Source: Cystobacter fuscus | GTDB lineage: Bacteria; Myxococcota; Myxococcia; Myxococcales; Myxococcaceae | Assembly (NCBI RefSeq): GCF_002305875.1 | Contig: NZ_CP022098.1 | Coordinates: 11,408,001-11,472,000, forward strand | Direction of reading: 5' to 3' | DNA: 64,000 nt | Shown here: positions 1 to 8,384 of the stretch, in pieces | How positions within the stretch are numbered: the stretch's first letter is position 1 | Layout of the letters: each line of letters begins with the position of its first letter | Made by a program: the position numbers and the translations under genes | Notes under the pieces: model-generated | The model's database searches: none | Told to the model about the DNA's origin: nothing | The model's input: the letters and a program-made list of their open reading frames with translations, nothing else

Positions 1-855
1 GCTCCCCGTGCTCGGGAACGTGGCCAGCTTCGACATCTGGAAGGGGGTGCTCTGCGTCTTCACGGCATAGACACCAAGGCCCGTGCCGCTCACGCCCTCC
101 AGGCCCAACCCATTGATGAGGAAGGCTCCATCCAGACCCACGGCGGAGAAGTTGCCAGCCGCGGAGACGTACGTGGACGTGGTGGACGCCAGATCGTGGA
201 TGGCCACCTTGCCGGAGAAGTCACCCAGGGTATAGCCCCCCATCAAGCGGACACCATCGTTGACGAGGTAGCCGTTGACATAGGCGGTCTGCGTCACATC
301 GGCGGGGACGATGGGGTAGAGAGGCGTGGTGCTGGCCGCGACACTCGGCCAGGTGCCGAGCGCGTAGACACTGTCGTCCGAGTTCACACCGTACAGCGTG
401 TACGAGCCCGCGGCACCCGCCACCGCCGTGATGGCGCCGATGCTCTCGGGCAGAGGGGCGGACTCGACGACGGTGAAGCCCGGCTGGAGTTGCAGGGTAC
501 CGAGCTGCGCGTCATGCGGCAGATCCGCGCACGTGGTCCCCGCGTCCGTCCCCGCGTCCGGCTCGGGCTCCGTCCCCGCGTCCGTCCCCGCATCTGGCCC
601 GGGCTCCGTCCCCGCGTCCGTCCCCGCGTCCGAACCGTTCCCGGGATTCGGAGGAGCGACGTCCTTCACCACGCAGGTGTCGGCCTCGCACACGTACTGC
701 TTGCCCTCCGGCGGGGCGCCCTTGCTGTTCTGGCAGTCGAAGCGATCCACGCACTCCGGACCACTGCAACCCGTCACCATCCATCCGAACGCCACGGCCC
801 CCACCGCCATCACGACCTGGCTCAGCGAGCGCGACTTCTTCATCTCCGTCATCAT
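1..855 (-). CDS. Lipoprotein with DAGT-rich linker, C terminus outside window
   Basis: The reading frame starts at the ATG-ATG pair at 855-850 and stays open to the window edge, so 285 codons are visible and the C terminus is missing. An AAGGAG-type ribosome binding site lies about 10 nt upstream. The N terminus is a lipoprotein signal with lipobox VTGC, followed by a Cys-containing segment and a low-complexity linker of repeated DAGTDAGTEP units. A globular part that looks like a beta-propeller or surface protein follows. It lies about 140 nt downstream of a cobalamin riboswitch on the same strand, so its expression is probably repressed by B12. Myxobacterial lipoproteins of this kind often accompany TonB receptors, and a B12 uptake role is inferred from the riboswitch only. 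Downstream partners are outside the window. Confidence 0.8.
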   Translation of the reverse strand, partial: MMTEMKKSRSLSQVVMAVGAVAFGWMVTGCSGPECVDRFDCQNSKGAPPEGKQYVCEADTCVVKDVAPPNPGNGSDAGTDAGTEPGPDAGTDAGTEPEPDAGTDAGTTCADLPHDAQLGTLQLQPGFTVVESAPLPESIGAITAVAGAAGSYTLYGVNSDDSVYALGTWPSVAASTTPLYPIVPADVTQTAYVNGYLVNDGVRLMGGYTLGDFSGKVAIHDLASTTSTYVSAAGNFSAVGLDGAFLINGLGLEGVSGTGLGVYAVKTQSTPFQMSKLATFPSTGS

Positions 856-1011
856 CCGCGTCCTGCTCCTTGCCCCCTCGGGCACAACGGCTTCACGACG
901 GGAGTGGATGCGAAATGAGCGCTCGGGCGCGGCCCGTGAGAGGACGCACACGAGAACTCATCCGCGCCCCCCCTCGGAAGCATCGGTATGGTCCGTGCCC
1001 ACTGGCACGGG

Positions 1012-1210
1012 TCCCTGGCAGGTCTTCGGACTCACGGGCATGGGCGGCTCTCGACAGAGCCCCCCTTCCTACCGGCCGTCGCTTCCCAGCCCTCGCCGGA
1101 GGGCCAGTGCCTTCTGACAGCGTTCGTTCCCGTTCACCGCTGCGGGGCAGTCCCGGAGTCGCACCGGATTCCCTCAAGCCTCCACCACCCGGTGGAAGAA
1201 CCAAGGACGG
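1012..1210 (-). promoter_or_regulatory. Cobalamin (AdoCbl) riboswitch
   Basis: On the minus strand the conserved core is present in order. GGGAATCCGGTGCGACTCC is at 1173-1155 and CTGCCCCGCAGCGGTGA at 1150-1134. AGAAGGCACTGGCC is near 1115-1102, GGGAAGCG near 1087-1080, and the 3' box GAGTCCGAAGACCTGCC at 1033-1017. These match the known cobalamin aptamer elements including the P3/P6 core. A perfect 7-bp hairpin, CCGTGCCAGTGGGCACGG, follows immediately (1010-993) and could be part of the expression platform, though no U-run follows it. The regulated gene is the lipoprotein starting at 855 and whatever lies beyond it. Confidence 0.95.
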
Positions 1211-1215
1211 CAGCG

Positions 1216-1245
1216 GGGATAGGGTCGCGGAGGCACCTTTGTCAA
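1216..1245 (-). promoter_or_regulatory. Sigma-70-type promoter of the riboswitch transcript
   Basis: On the minus strand a consensus -35 TTGACA (1245-1240) is followed after 18 nt by TATCCC (1221-1216), which would start transcription at about 1208, exactly where the cobalamin aptamer begins. This placement supports an independent transcript for the riboswitch and the lipoprotein at 855, separate from the lipoprotein gene ending at 1305. Confidence 0.6.
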
Positions 1246-1304
1246 ATCGGTTATCCGTGACGCGTGGCGCCGCGAGCGCAACACAACACACCCATCAGGA
1301 CCGC

Positions 1305-2873
1305 TCACGGTAGAGCGATGACATCACTGACGAGCGAGGGGCCCGAGCTTCGGGGACAGATGGCCAATTCCTTGCGCGCCACGAGCGTGTCGCCCACGAC
1401 CTCGATGACGAAGACGCGACCCGCGTTGTTGTCGCCCACGTAGGCCCGAGAGCCCACCACGGCGAAGCGTCCCGCCGAGGGCAGCGGACACGACGTCGCT
1501 TCCGGACAACCCAGCGCGAGCGAGTCCAGCACGCGGCCCTCCGCGCCGAGCAGCACCAGGCCCGTGCCCCGGACGTCCGTGAGGTTGAAGTCGACGTCAT
1601 AGGTGGCGGCGCCGCCACAGCTCACGAGCAGCCGTTCGCCCACGGGGAGCACCCAGAAGGGATTGAGACATGCCTCGCCCAGCGCGAGCAGCTCCACCGC
1701 GCGAGTGCCCGAATCGATCCGGGCGAGGAACCCGGGGCCTCCGGCGGAGTAGCTGCGCGCATCCAGGTTGCCCAGCGCGGCGTACACCCGGCCCTGGAGC
1801 GAGGTGATGCCCGCGGGCGCGGGGAGCGTGGTGCGGCCAGGGAAGGGGCGCAGGGCCTCGCCCGAGGGCAGCACGAAGGTGTCCGTGATGACGGGCGCGG
1901 TGGGCTCCGCCACCGAGACGCGCACCACCCGGCCTCCCGCGGACGCGTCCCCCTGGAGATTGCCGAGGAGCGTGACATACGCGTCCGGCCCCTCGAGCGT
2001 GAAGGCATACGGGTTGGTGTTGGCGCCGAAGTTCACACTGCCCACGTTGGTGAGGGGAATGCCCGTGGGGAAGCGGGGGCCCGGACCCGGAGCGGGCTCG
2101 CCGTCGCGCCGCAGCACCTGCAACGTGTTGCTCGTGGAGTTGAGGACGAAGACGAAGGGCTCGCGCACGAGCACCTGATTGGGGACCTGTCCGGTCTGGG
2201 TGCGCGCGGGCAGCTCGCCGTAGTCGGAGAGCCGGGCCTGGAGCAGCCGCGAGGACACATCCACCACGAGCAGCACGTCCTGCATGGGCGCGAGGGACAC
2301 GGGGCTCGTGCCCACCCGCACCGCGGGCCCCCGCACGTCCGCTCCCGCCTGGATGCCCACCACCTGCCCGGTGTTGAAACACGCGGCGACGACATCATCC
2401 GTGCACAGGCCCCCGTGACAGCTCCGCGCGTCCGCGCACACGCTCCCGCAGGCGCCGCAATGGAAGGCATCCGTCCGCACGTCCACACACGAGCGCCCAC
2501 AGAGCGAGGAGGACGCCAGGGTACACGCGACCTTGCACTCGCCCCGCTCGCACACCTGCTCGGGGCCACACGCCACGCCACCCGCGCCCGCGCACCCGCC
2601 ACAGTGCGCCGGGTCCGACGCCGTCACGACACACTCCCCGCCGCACAGCGCCGCCCCCGCCCGGCACTGGCAGGCTCCCTCGACACACTGCTGCGTGGCG
2701 GAACAGGCCACCCCGCACGCACCACACTGGGACGAGGAGCTGGAGAGATCCACGCACTCATTTCCGCAGGCGCTCAGGCCCTCGGCACACAGCGGCCCCT
2801 CGTCCGGACACCCCGCCAATACGAGGGACAGGAACACCGCGAGGACCAGCCCTCCGCATCGCATCGGCGTCAT
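1305..2873 (-). CDS. Cys-rich lipoprotein with propeller-like body
   Basis: 522 aa. The start ATG at 2873 overlaps the stop of the TonB receptor gene (ATGA), indicating translational coupling. The signal peptide ends with lipobox LAGC. Residues about 25-165 hold repeated Cys-rich units of the pattern CG..CVD....CG.CG..C, a motif common in myxobacterial surface proteins. The rest, with repeated VVDVSS, FVLNST and AYVGDN type strands, looks like a beta-propeller of the YVTN/surface-antigen kind. Partnering with an upstream TonB receptor suggests an outer-membrane uptake complex, comparable to a surface substrate-binding lipoprotein. The substrate cannot be read from the sequence, and cobalamin is possible only because of the nearby riboswitch. 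Confidence 0.85.
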   Translation of the reverse strand: MTPMRCGGLVLAVFLSLVLAGCPDEGPLCAEGLSACGNECVDLSSSSSQCGACGVACSATQQCVEGACQCRAGAALCGGECVVTASDPAHCGGCAGAGGVACGPEQVCERGECKVACTLASSSLCGRSCVDVRTDAFHCGACGSVCADARSCHGGLCTDDVVAACFNTGQVVGIQAGADVRGPAVRVGTSPVSLAPMQDVLLVVDVSSRLLQARLSDYGELPARTQTGQVPNQVLVREPFVFVLNSTSNTLQVLRRDGEPAPGPGPRFPTGIPLTNVGSVNFGANTNPYAFTLEGPDAYVTLLGNLQGDASAGGRVVRVSVAEPTAPVITDTFVLPSGEALRPFPGRTTLPAPAGITSLQGRVYAALGNLDARSYSAGGPGFLARIDSGTRAVELLALGEACLNPFWVLPVGERLLVSCGGAATYDVDFNLTDVRGTGLVLLGAEGRVLDSLALGCPEATSCPLPSAGRFAVVGSRAYVGDNNAGRVFVIEVVGDTLVARKELAICPRSSGPSLVSDVIALP

Positions 2874-4819
2874 GGCGTCTTCCTTCCCGGCTCGAACGCG
2901 CCCGACACGGACACGTACACGGCGCGGCCCGGCAGGGGATAGCCCACGAAGTCCTCGACGCGCGCGTCGAGCAGGTTGCGAACCTCGAGGGACACGGTGA
3001 GCTCCGGGCGCGAGCCGAAGGTGCTGGACACTCCCGTGTGGACGAAGGCCCGACCGGGCAGGGTCAGCACCCCGTCCCGCGACAGCGCGTGGGCCGACTG
3101 GGCCAGCACCTCCACGCGCCCCGTGAGCCACCGGGGACCAGCCAGCACCCGCGCGAACAGCTTGTGCCGGGGCCGGTAGGGCAGTTCGCGCAGGTAGAAG
3201 CGCCCGTCGCGTTGCAGATCATTCGACACGGTGAGCGTGTAGCTCAACGCGCCCGAGAGGAACGGATGGGGCCGCCACTCGCCCTCGGCCTCGAGCCCCA
3301 CCACGCGCGCCCGGACGAAGTTGTAGGGCCGGGCCGCTCCGGGCGGATAGGCCTCGTAGGAGATGAGATCCTCATAGAGGCTCGCGTACCCCCCCACCGA
3401 GGCGGAGGACACCTCCGTGCGGTGCACCACCGCCGCGTCCGCGTACAGCGCGCTCTCGGGGCGCAACGCCGGGTTGGGCAGGAGCGTGCCCTGGCGCACG
3501 TACAACTCCAGGAAGGACGGCGCGCGGTGGGCCCGTCCCGCGTTGGCCCGCAGCTCGAGTCCCGCGGGCAGCAGCAGCGAGGCACCCAGCTTCGGCGACC
3601 ACAACGTGTAGGGCCCCGCCCGCTCCACGCGCATCGAGGGCGCGATCGTCAGGCGCTCGTCCCATGCCCGCACCTCGTCCATCGCCATGACACTCGCGCG
3701 GAACCACGCGGGCTCGCCACCGGAGGCCGCGGCCGTCTCCGCGGCGGACACGGCCTCGCCTCCCACGCCCACCAGCGCGGACAGCGCGTGCCGCCCCCAC
3801 CGCTTGCGCCCCTCCGCCTCCACGCCGCCCACCTGTTGCACCTGCGCCGACACCCCGCTCCACATTCCTCCGTCGAGCGCCAGCCAGTCCCGCCGGTAGT
3901 ACGCGCGCGCCTCCACGCTCCCGCCTCCCGGCAACACGCCCGCGAGCCGCACCGTCGCCGAGCCCCGACGCGCGGACTGCCGCGCATCCACGCTCGGATT
4001 CTGCGCGGTGCCCGCGAGCCCACGCCCGTCGAGGGACAGCTCGCCCAGCGCGTCCACGGAGAAACCGCCACCCAGCTCGCGCCGCAGCCGCAGCAGTCCC
4101 CCCGCGCCGTGGGCATCGTTGTTCGCGCGCCGCGACTCCACGAGCGCGTCCCCGGGCAGCGTGGGGCTCGGATCGAAGAGGTAGCGGAAGTTCCCACGCG
4201 ACAGGCCGCCATGGAGCAGCAGCAGCACCTCGTTGCCCGCGATCGGCCCCGTGGCGGACAACCAGCCCACCGCCGTGTCCCAGCTCCCATACGACAGCTC
4301 ACCCGCCACGCGCGCGCTCTCACCTGGGCGGCGGGTGATGATGTTGATGACGCCGCCGAGGCCTCCCGAGCCGTAGCGCGCTCCGGCGCCGCCGCGCAGC
4401 ACCTCGATGCGCTCGGCCAGCGCCACGGGCACGCGCGACACGTCCGCGATGCCTCCGGCCCCATTGAGCGGAATGCCATCGAGCAGCACCAGCGTCCCAT
4501 TCGAGGACGCCCCGCGCACCACCACGCCCTTGCTCTGTCCGTAGCCGCCCGAGTCCTGCACCACGACCCCGGGCGCGGTGGACAGCAGCGCCGCGGTGTC
4601 ACGCGCCGCGCCCGCGCCCTCCTCCCCGTCGATCACCGTCAGGGCCCCGCTGGGATCACGCCGCGAGGCGGAGTCCGCGGGCTCGGAGACGGGACGCGCC
4701 TCCTCCACCTCGACGATGGGAACGCGGAAGGGCTCGCCTCCAGGAGCCTCGGGAGGCTGGGCGAGGACGGACGCGCTCGTGCCGAGTACCAGACACCCGG
4801 CGAGGGAAGACCACCGCAT
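2870..4819 (-). CDS. TonB-dependent outer-membrane receptor
   Basis: 649 aa. The start is chosen at ATG 4819 because the signal peptide MRWSSLAGCLVLG begins there, with a GGAAGG-type site upstream. After the signal peptide comes the plug domain: LLSTAPGVVVQDSGG, VVVRGASSNGT, LVLLDGIPLN, ERIEVLRGG and GGVINIITRRP are all typical. The rest is a 22-strand-type barrel, ending with an aromatic-rich segment. Size and plug resemble the BtuB-like/vitamin group rather than large siderophore receptors. It would import a scarce ligand across the outer membrane using TonB-ExbBD energy. It is coupled to the downstream lipoprotein and lies 54 nt after the FHA gene. The ligand is unknown; B12 is plausible by context but no riboswitch precedes this gene. 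Confidence 0.9.
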   Translation of the reverse strand: MRWSSLAGCLVLGTSASVLAQPPEAPGGEPFRVPIVEVEEARPVSEPADSASRRDPSGALTVIDGEEGAGAARDTAALLSTAPGVVVQDSGGYGQSKGVVVRGASSNGTLVLLDGIPLNGAGGIADVSRVPVALAERIEVLRGGAGARYGSGGLGGVINIITRRPGESARVAGELSYGSWDTAVGWLSATGPIAGNEVLLLLHGGLSRGNFRYLFDPSPTLPGDALVESRRANNDAHGAGGLLRLRRELGGGFSVDALGELSLDGRGLAGTAQNPSVDARQSARRGSATVRLAGVLPGGGSVEARAYYRRDWLALDGGMWSGVSAQVQQVGGVEAEGRKRWGRHALSALVGVGGEAVSAAETAAASGGEPAWFRASVMAMDEVRAWDERLTIAPSMRVERAGPYTLWSPKLGASLLLPAGLELRANAGRAHRAPSFLELYVRQGTLLPNPALRPESALYADAAVVHRTEVSSASVGGYASLYEDLISYEAYPPGAARPYNFVRARVVGLEAEGEWRPHPFLSGALSYTLTVSNDLQRDGRFYLRELPYRPRHKLFARVLAGPRWLTGRVEVLAQSAHALSRDGVLTLPGRAFVHTGVSSTFGSRPELTVSLEVRNLLDARVEDFVGYPLPGRAVYVSVSGAFEPGRKTP

Positions 4820-4873
4820 GGGCCCGCCTTCCCGCACGAGGGCCCGGCATGGGCCCCCAGGGGCGTGCCTTTC

Positions 4874-5440
4874 CTAGGGGGCTTCCCCGTGGCGCGTCAA
4901 GAAGCTCTCGGGCACGGGGGTGGGCGTGGCGCGCGAGTGACGTGCCAACCAGTCGAGAATGAACTGATTGAAGGCGGAGAACTGGAGGAAGGTGGCCATC
5001 ACGTCCCCGAAGCACAGCGAGGCCCGCTCGAAGAGGGGCGACGGCCGGCCGGGGATGAGCAGGGTGCCATCCTGCCAGGTGCCGTTGTGGCTGCCGCTGT
5101 CGGAGACGTACCACATGCCCGTCTGCGCCTCCTCGTTGAAGGAGGCGTGCACGCGCGACACGGTGGGGTCCTCCACCATGATGTCGCTGTCGAGCGTGCG
5201 GCCCAGGACGATGCCCGTGGAGGGCGTCACCACATGCGAGCGCCTGCGCACCTCGAGCACCAGCGGCTCGGCGACCGTGGGACGGCGCAGCGACAGCCCC
5301 GTCATCGTCCTGCGGGAAAAGGCAGGACCCACGCCCACGGGAGTAGCCTCCCACACCAGCACCGGCCAGCACACCGCGCGCCGCACGGACTGGGGATCAT
5401 CCAGGAACTGCGACGCGAGGGTGGAGAACTTCAGGTGCAC
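4874..5440 (-). CDS. FHA-domain protein
   Basis: 188 aa. The GTG at 5440 is chosen because GGAGG lies 8 nt upstream and the composition upstream of it turns random. An N-terminal stretch of about 60 aa resembles the leader found in many small myxobacterial FHA proteins. The FHA fold follows, with VLGRTLDSDIMVEDPTVSRVHA (cut here to its key elements GR, S, SRVH), then SDSGSHNGTW. Residues Gly-Arg, Ser, His and the NGT(W) motif used for phosphothreonine binding are all present. It probably reads a Ser/Thr-kinase mark. It is followed after 54 nt by the TonB receptor gene on the same strand and may share its transcript. The partner kinase is not identifiable. Confidence 0.85.
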   Translation of the reverse strand: MHLKFSTLASQFLDDPQSVRRAVCWPVLVWEATPVGVGPAFSRRTMTGLSLRRPTVAEPLVLEVRRRSHVVTPSTGIVLGRTLDSDIMVEDPTVSRVHASFNEEAQTGMWYVSDSGSHNGTWQDGTLLIPGRPSPLFERASLCFGDVMATFLQFSAFNQFILDWLARHSRATPTPVPESFLTRHGEAP

Positions 5441-5712
5441 GGTTCCTGCCTCCAGCGCATGTGGCGAGGGCACCAAGATGTGCACGGTTTTCAACCGCGC
5501 TAGCCCCCATGACGCGGTGGGACGCGGGAGCACACAGCGGCACTCCAGAGGGAGGGAGCGCGCGCCGGCTCCGTCCAAACGCCGGGATGGAAGAAGCCGG
5601 CGTGTACACCTCGCGCGGGTGTCCTCCGAGGTGGGCCGCGCTGGCATGACCGCTGCTGTGGGGCGAGGGACCGTGCCACTCCAGGCGCGGGAGCAGGACA
5701 AAGGATCAGACG

Positions 5713-5970
5713 ATGTTGACGGCGGGAAAGCGGTTGGCGGTGTTCTCCATCCGCGAGGGCAAGGGCGGGAGCATCTGGGTGCGCGCGGGCAGCGCGTTCG
5801 TGAACAAGGACGGCTCACTCAACGTGTTGCTGGACGTGCTGCCGCTGGACGGCAAGCTGCACGTGCGCGAGGCGGCGGACAAGAAGGACTCGGCGGGAAC
5901 GGGCGGGGGCGGACGCTACGGCGTGGAGGGTGGACTGGACGCGCTGTCGGCGGCGGGGGGCCACTCGTGA
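5713..5970 (+). CDS. Small conserved-looking hypothetical protein
   Basis: 85 aa, starting at ATG 5713 with AAAGGA nine nt upstream. The first 55 residues (AGKRLAVFSIREGKGGS, VRAGSAFVNKDGSLNV, LDVLPLDGKLHVRE) look like one compact beta-rich domain. A Gly-rich tail (TGGGGRYG) follows. I do not recognise a named family. Its stop overlaps the GTG of the ComEA-like gene (GTGA), so the two are probably translated together, which hints at a DNA-related or envelope-related job but does not prove one. Confidence 0.75.
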   Translation: MLTAGKRLAVFSIREGKGGSIWVRAGSAFVNKDGSLNVLLDVLPLDGKLHVREAADKKDSAGTGGGGRYGVEGGLDALSAAGGHS

Positions 5971-6317
5971 GCAGGCGAGCGGGCTGGTGCGCGGTGGTGC
6001 TCGCACTGGTGGGGGTGCTCGGGGCGGCGGACGCGGAGGCGGCGGGCGCGAAGTGGCGCACCCGGTACACGGGCCAGGTGAACCTGAACGAGGCGACGCG
6101 CGAGCAGTTGGACGCGCTGCCGAGCGTGGGAGCCAAGGCCGCCCAGCGCATCATCGCCTTCCGGGAGAAGCGGCCCTTCAAGCGCGTGGAGGAGCTGGTG
6201 CGGGTGAAGGGCTTCGGCAAGAAGCGCTTCCTCCAGCTCAAGCCCTACCTGACACTCCAGGGCACCACGACGCTCAAGGCCGAGCGCGTGCGTGAGCAGG
6301 AGCCCGGCAAGGGCTGA
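5967..6317 (+). CDS. ComEA-like helix-hairpin-helix secreted protein
   Basis: 116 aa from GTG 5967, overlapping the previous stop by 4 nt. The N terminus has a signal or anchor segment (WCAVVLALVGVLGAADA). The rest is a ComEA-type double HhH domain: VNLNEATREQLDALPSVG, AKAAQRIIAFREKRPF, VKGFGKKRFLQLKPYL. ComEA proteins bind double-stranded DNA in the periplasm during transformation. Single-domain secreted forms like this are common in proteobacteria, including non-competent ones. No other competence gene is adjacent, so the DNA-binding part is well supported and a competence role is inference. Confidence 0.85.
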   Translation: MSRRAGWCAVVLALVGVLGAADAEAAGAKWRTRYTGQVNLNEATREQLDALPSVGAKAAQRIIAFREKRPFKRVEELVRVKGFGKKRFLQLKPYLTLQGTTTLKAERVREQEPGKG

Positions 6318-6830
6318 GCGCGGCGCAGGGCCGGTGGGCACGAGGCGCGGGCAGCGCCTCGGCCGTCTCGGTCACGGCCATGTCGGCTCGCCCTGGCCCT
6401 GATGTCCAACGCCTGTGCCTCACGGAGGCCACCGCCTGGCCGGGGGATGAGCCTGCACTACACGCCGCGCGAGGCCACGGGGACCGTGGTAGACGGAAGC
6501 TTGAGCGAGGCGTCTTCGCTCGCCCGAGCCTCCCCGCCCAAGCCCGACAGTGCGGAGCGGCCGCACCGGCACCGCGACTCGCGGGAGGCCGTGACGGCGG
6601 CAGCCCCTGGCAGGGTTGAGGGAAATGTGTGGCTGAGCGCCCTCGCGGCCCACTGCTGGCCAAGGAACTGTCGCGAGATTGGCCTGCACCGGAGCGGCGC
6701 TCGGCCTTGCTCGCTCCGGCAGCGGCCCTCCTCGACCCCTTTGCACCAGCCCGCCCCCTCAACAAGGCCCCCAGTGCGCCTATGCTCCACGCACCTGTCC
6801 GTTCCCGCAGTCAGGAAAGGAGCCGTTCAT
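6318..6830 (+). other. Intergenic, 513 bp, with a kinase-tail remnant
   Basis: No gene with convincing codon use was found here; the long frame that extends upstream of the methyltransferase has a random, Arg/Pro/Ser-rich composition. At 6344-6386 the minus strand matches 40 of 43 bases of 38104-38146, the last codons of the membrane Ser/Thr kinase gene (peptide TE.AEALPAP). This looks like the leftover end of a related kinase gene. Confidence 0.5.
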
Positions 6831-7805
6831 ATGCGTCGTCTCATCGCGGCGAGCGTCTTCTCCAGCCTCAACGTTCTTCTGTCCCCCGTGACGCTGCTCG
6901 GCTACGTCCTCTGGACCGGCGGTCTCTTCGTCCGGCGCGGATCGGGTGTATCGACAACGGCGCAGGGCCCCCTGTCCGCACGCTGGCTCGAGCACCACCT
7001 GGGGACCCGGAAGGACGAGCCGGCGGATCTGTTGATGAAGTTCCTGCCCGGTGTGCCTCCCCTGGGCCCACGCCTCGCGGCGGGCCCCATGCTGTTCGCC
7101 CACCGGCTGACGGGCTACGTGCCCAGGGCCTTCAGATACCCCTTCGAGGGCGAGGTGCCCCCACGATACCAGGCCTCCGCCCGGATCCCGTTCTTCGACG
7201 CCGCCGTGGACCGATACCTCGCGGACTTCGACCAGTTCGTCATCCTGGGAGCGGGTTTCGACACGCGCGCCTTCAGGCTTCCCAAGGACGGGAGGGTCCG
7301 CGCTTTCGAGGTCGACATGCCGAAGACCCAGGCGCTCAAGCGGGAGATGGTGGAGAAGGCCGGAATCGAATCGGCCCGAGTCACGTTCGTCTCCGCGGAC
7401 TTCGAGAAGGAGGACTGGCTCGAGCGGCTCGAGGACGCGGGGTTCGACGCCGGCAGGCCCGCGCTCTTCCTGTGGGAGGGCGTGACCATGTACCTGGAGA
7501 GGCAAGCCGTCGAGGACACCCTGCGCAAGATCGCCAGCACCGCCCGGGGGAGCGTCGTCGCGTTCGACTATTTCACGACCGAGCCGCTCGAATCGCGGGC
7601 GCTCTACTGGCGTATGGCGAGAGCAACGACCCAGGCCAGCGGTGAAACGCTGAAATTCGGCGTGGATTGCAGTCCACCGTTGAGCGAGCGCCTCACCGAG
7701 CTGCTCCGGTCTTGCGGACTCTCACTCGGCGAGCACCAGACCCTCGGGAAAGAGACGGAGGGGAAGCGCGCCTGGGGCGGCTTCGCCACCGCGATGGTGC
7801 TCTAA
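6831..7805 (+). CDS. Class I SAM-dependent methyltransferase (LCMT/TIGR00027-like)
   Basis: 324 aa. ATG 6831 is preceded by AGGAAAGGAG. An N-terminal hydrophobic segment (SVFSSLNVLLSPVTLLGYVL) suggests membrane attachment. The methyltransferase part carries YLADFDQFVILGAGFDTRAF (GxGxD SAM loop), FEVDMPKTQALK (acidic residue for ribose), VSADFEKEDW and ALFLWEGVTMYL. These are characteristic of the leucine-carboxyl-methyltransferase-like family that methylates small-molecule or peptide carboxylates, often in secondary metabolism. Length agrees with the family (about 280-320 aa). The substrate is unknown and neighbours give no further clue. Confidence 0.88.
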   Translation: MRRLIAASVFSSLNVLLSPVTLLGYVLWTGGLFVRRGSGVSTTAQGPLSARWLEHHLGTRKDEPADLLMKFLPGVPPLGPRLAAGPMLFAHRLTGYVPRAFRYPFEGEVPPRYQASARIPFFDAAVDRYLADFDQFVILGAGFDTRAFRLPKDGRVRAFEVDMPKTQALKREMVEKAGIESARVTFVSADFEKEDWLERLEDAGFDAGRPALFLWEGVTMYLERQAVEDTLRKIASTARGSVVAFDYFTTEPLESRALYWRMARATTQASGETLKFGVDCSPPLSERLTELLRSCGLSLGEHQTLGKETEGKRAWGGFATAMVL

Positions 7806-7851
7806 GTTCGAGTTTCGCACTCCCCCCTCTCACACGAACACTCCCCAGACC

Positions 7852-8124
7852 ATGCCCTCTCCTCACGACGACTCCCACCCCGACGTGCTCCGGCGAAGAC
7901 TGCTCGAGTTGAAGGAAACCCACCCGCTTCACACTCTCATCAAGCCCATGCTCCTGCGGGGCTACGCCACGGTCGGGTTCGTCTACGACCATCACCGGGC
8001 TCAGGACATCGAGGCTCCCTCCGTGGATGCCGAATATGCCTGGCTGGATGCGCAGGGGAACCTGCGCACCGACAGCATCCACGAGGATTACGATGCGAAG
8101 CATGGTTGCGCGCAGTTGTCGTAG
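7852..8124 (+). CDS. Hypothetical protein, possibly truncated
   Basis: 90 aa from ATG 7852, with no good ribosome binding site visible. The amino-acid composition (HTLIKPMLLRGYATVGFVYD, SIHEDYDAKHG) is balanced rather than the Arg/Pro bias of frame shadows here, so it probably is or was a real coding region. It overlaps the 3' end of the convergent lipoprotein gene by 37 bp, and its end may be an artefact of truncation. No family is recognised. Confidence 0.4.
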   Translation: MPSPHDDSHPDVLRRRLLELKETHPLHTLIKPMLLRGYATVGFVYDHHRAQDIEAPSVDAEYAWLDAQGNLRTDSIHEDYDAKHGCAQLS

Positions 8125-8384
8125 ACGACCTGCTTGAACGGGCCATGCCACTTCGAGCACTTGACGTAACAACAGACGCCCGTTTCCCCCACCTTCCCCG
8201 CGCCGGTCTGTCCGTCCGTCCAGGGCGAGGGCACCTCCAAAGTGGTGGTTGGATTCTCGGGAGCCGAGGTCTGCGTGGGGGCAGAGGTCTGTGTCTCCTC
8301 CAGCGAGACCTCGGGGCCACCACACCCAACCACGAGGGCCGCTCCCAACATCAACATGCTCACGCCAGCGAAAATGCTCTTCAT
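8088..8384 (-). CDS. Small Cys-rich lipoprotein
   Basis: 98 aa, starting at ATG 8384 with AAAGG about 10 nt upstream. The signal peptide MKSIFAGVSMLMLGAALVVGC ends in lipobox VVGC. The middle is a Thr/Pro-rich spacer with the duplicated unit QTSAPTQTSAPE. The C-terminal third holds a compact Cys cluster (GVCCYVKCSKWHG, NCAQPC), consistent with a disulfide-bonded secreted peptide. Similar small lipoproteins with C-terminal Cys modules are frequent in myxobacteria and have no assigned function. The divergent region upstream holds a fragment of another Cys-rich gene. Confidence 0.75.
   Translation of the reverse strand: MKSIFAGVSMLMLGAALVVGCGGPEVSLEETQTSAPTQTSAPENPTTTLEVPSPWTDGQTGAGKVGETGVCCYVKCSKWHGPFKQVVYDNCAQPCFAS

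Noticed and set aside
550-640. Tandem repeat of GTCCCCGCGTCC as a CRISPR or VNTR array
   Set aside because: It lies in frame in the lipoprotein gene and encodes the DAGT linker; no spacers.
3038-5503. 821-codon plus-strand frame opposite the TonB receptor
   Set aside because: Arg/His/Ala-rich shadow of the minus-strand receptor and FHA genes; no start signal or motif.
6402-6830. N-terminal extension of the methyltransferase
   Set aside because: Composition is random, and AGGAAAGGAG plus a hydrophobic leader mark ATG 6831.
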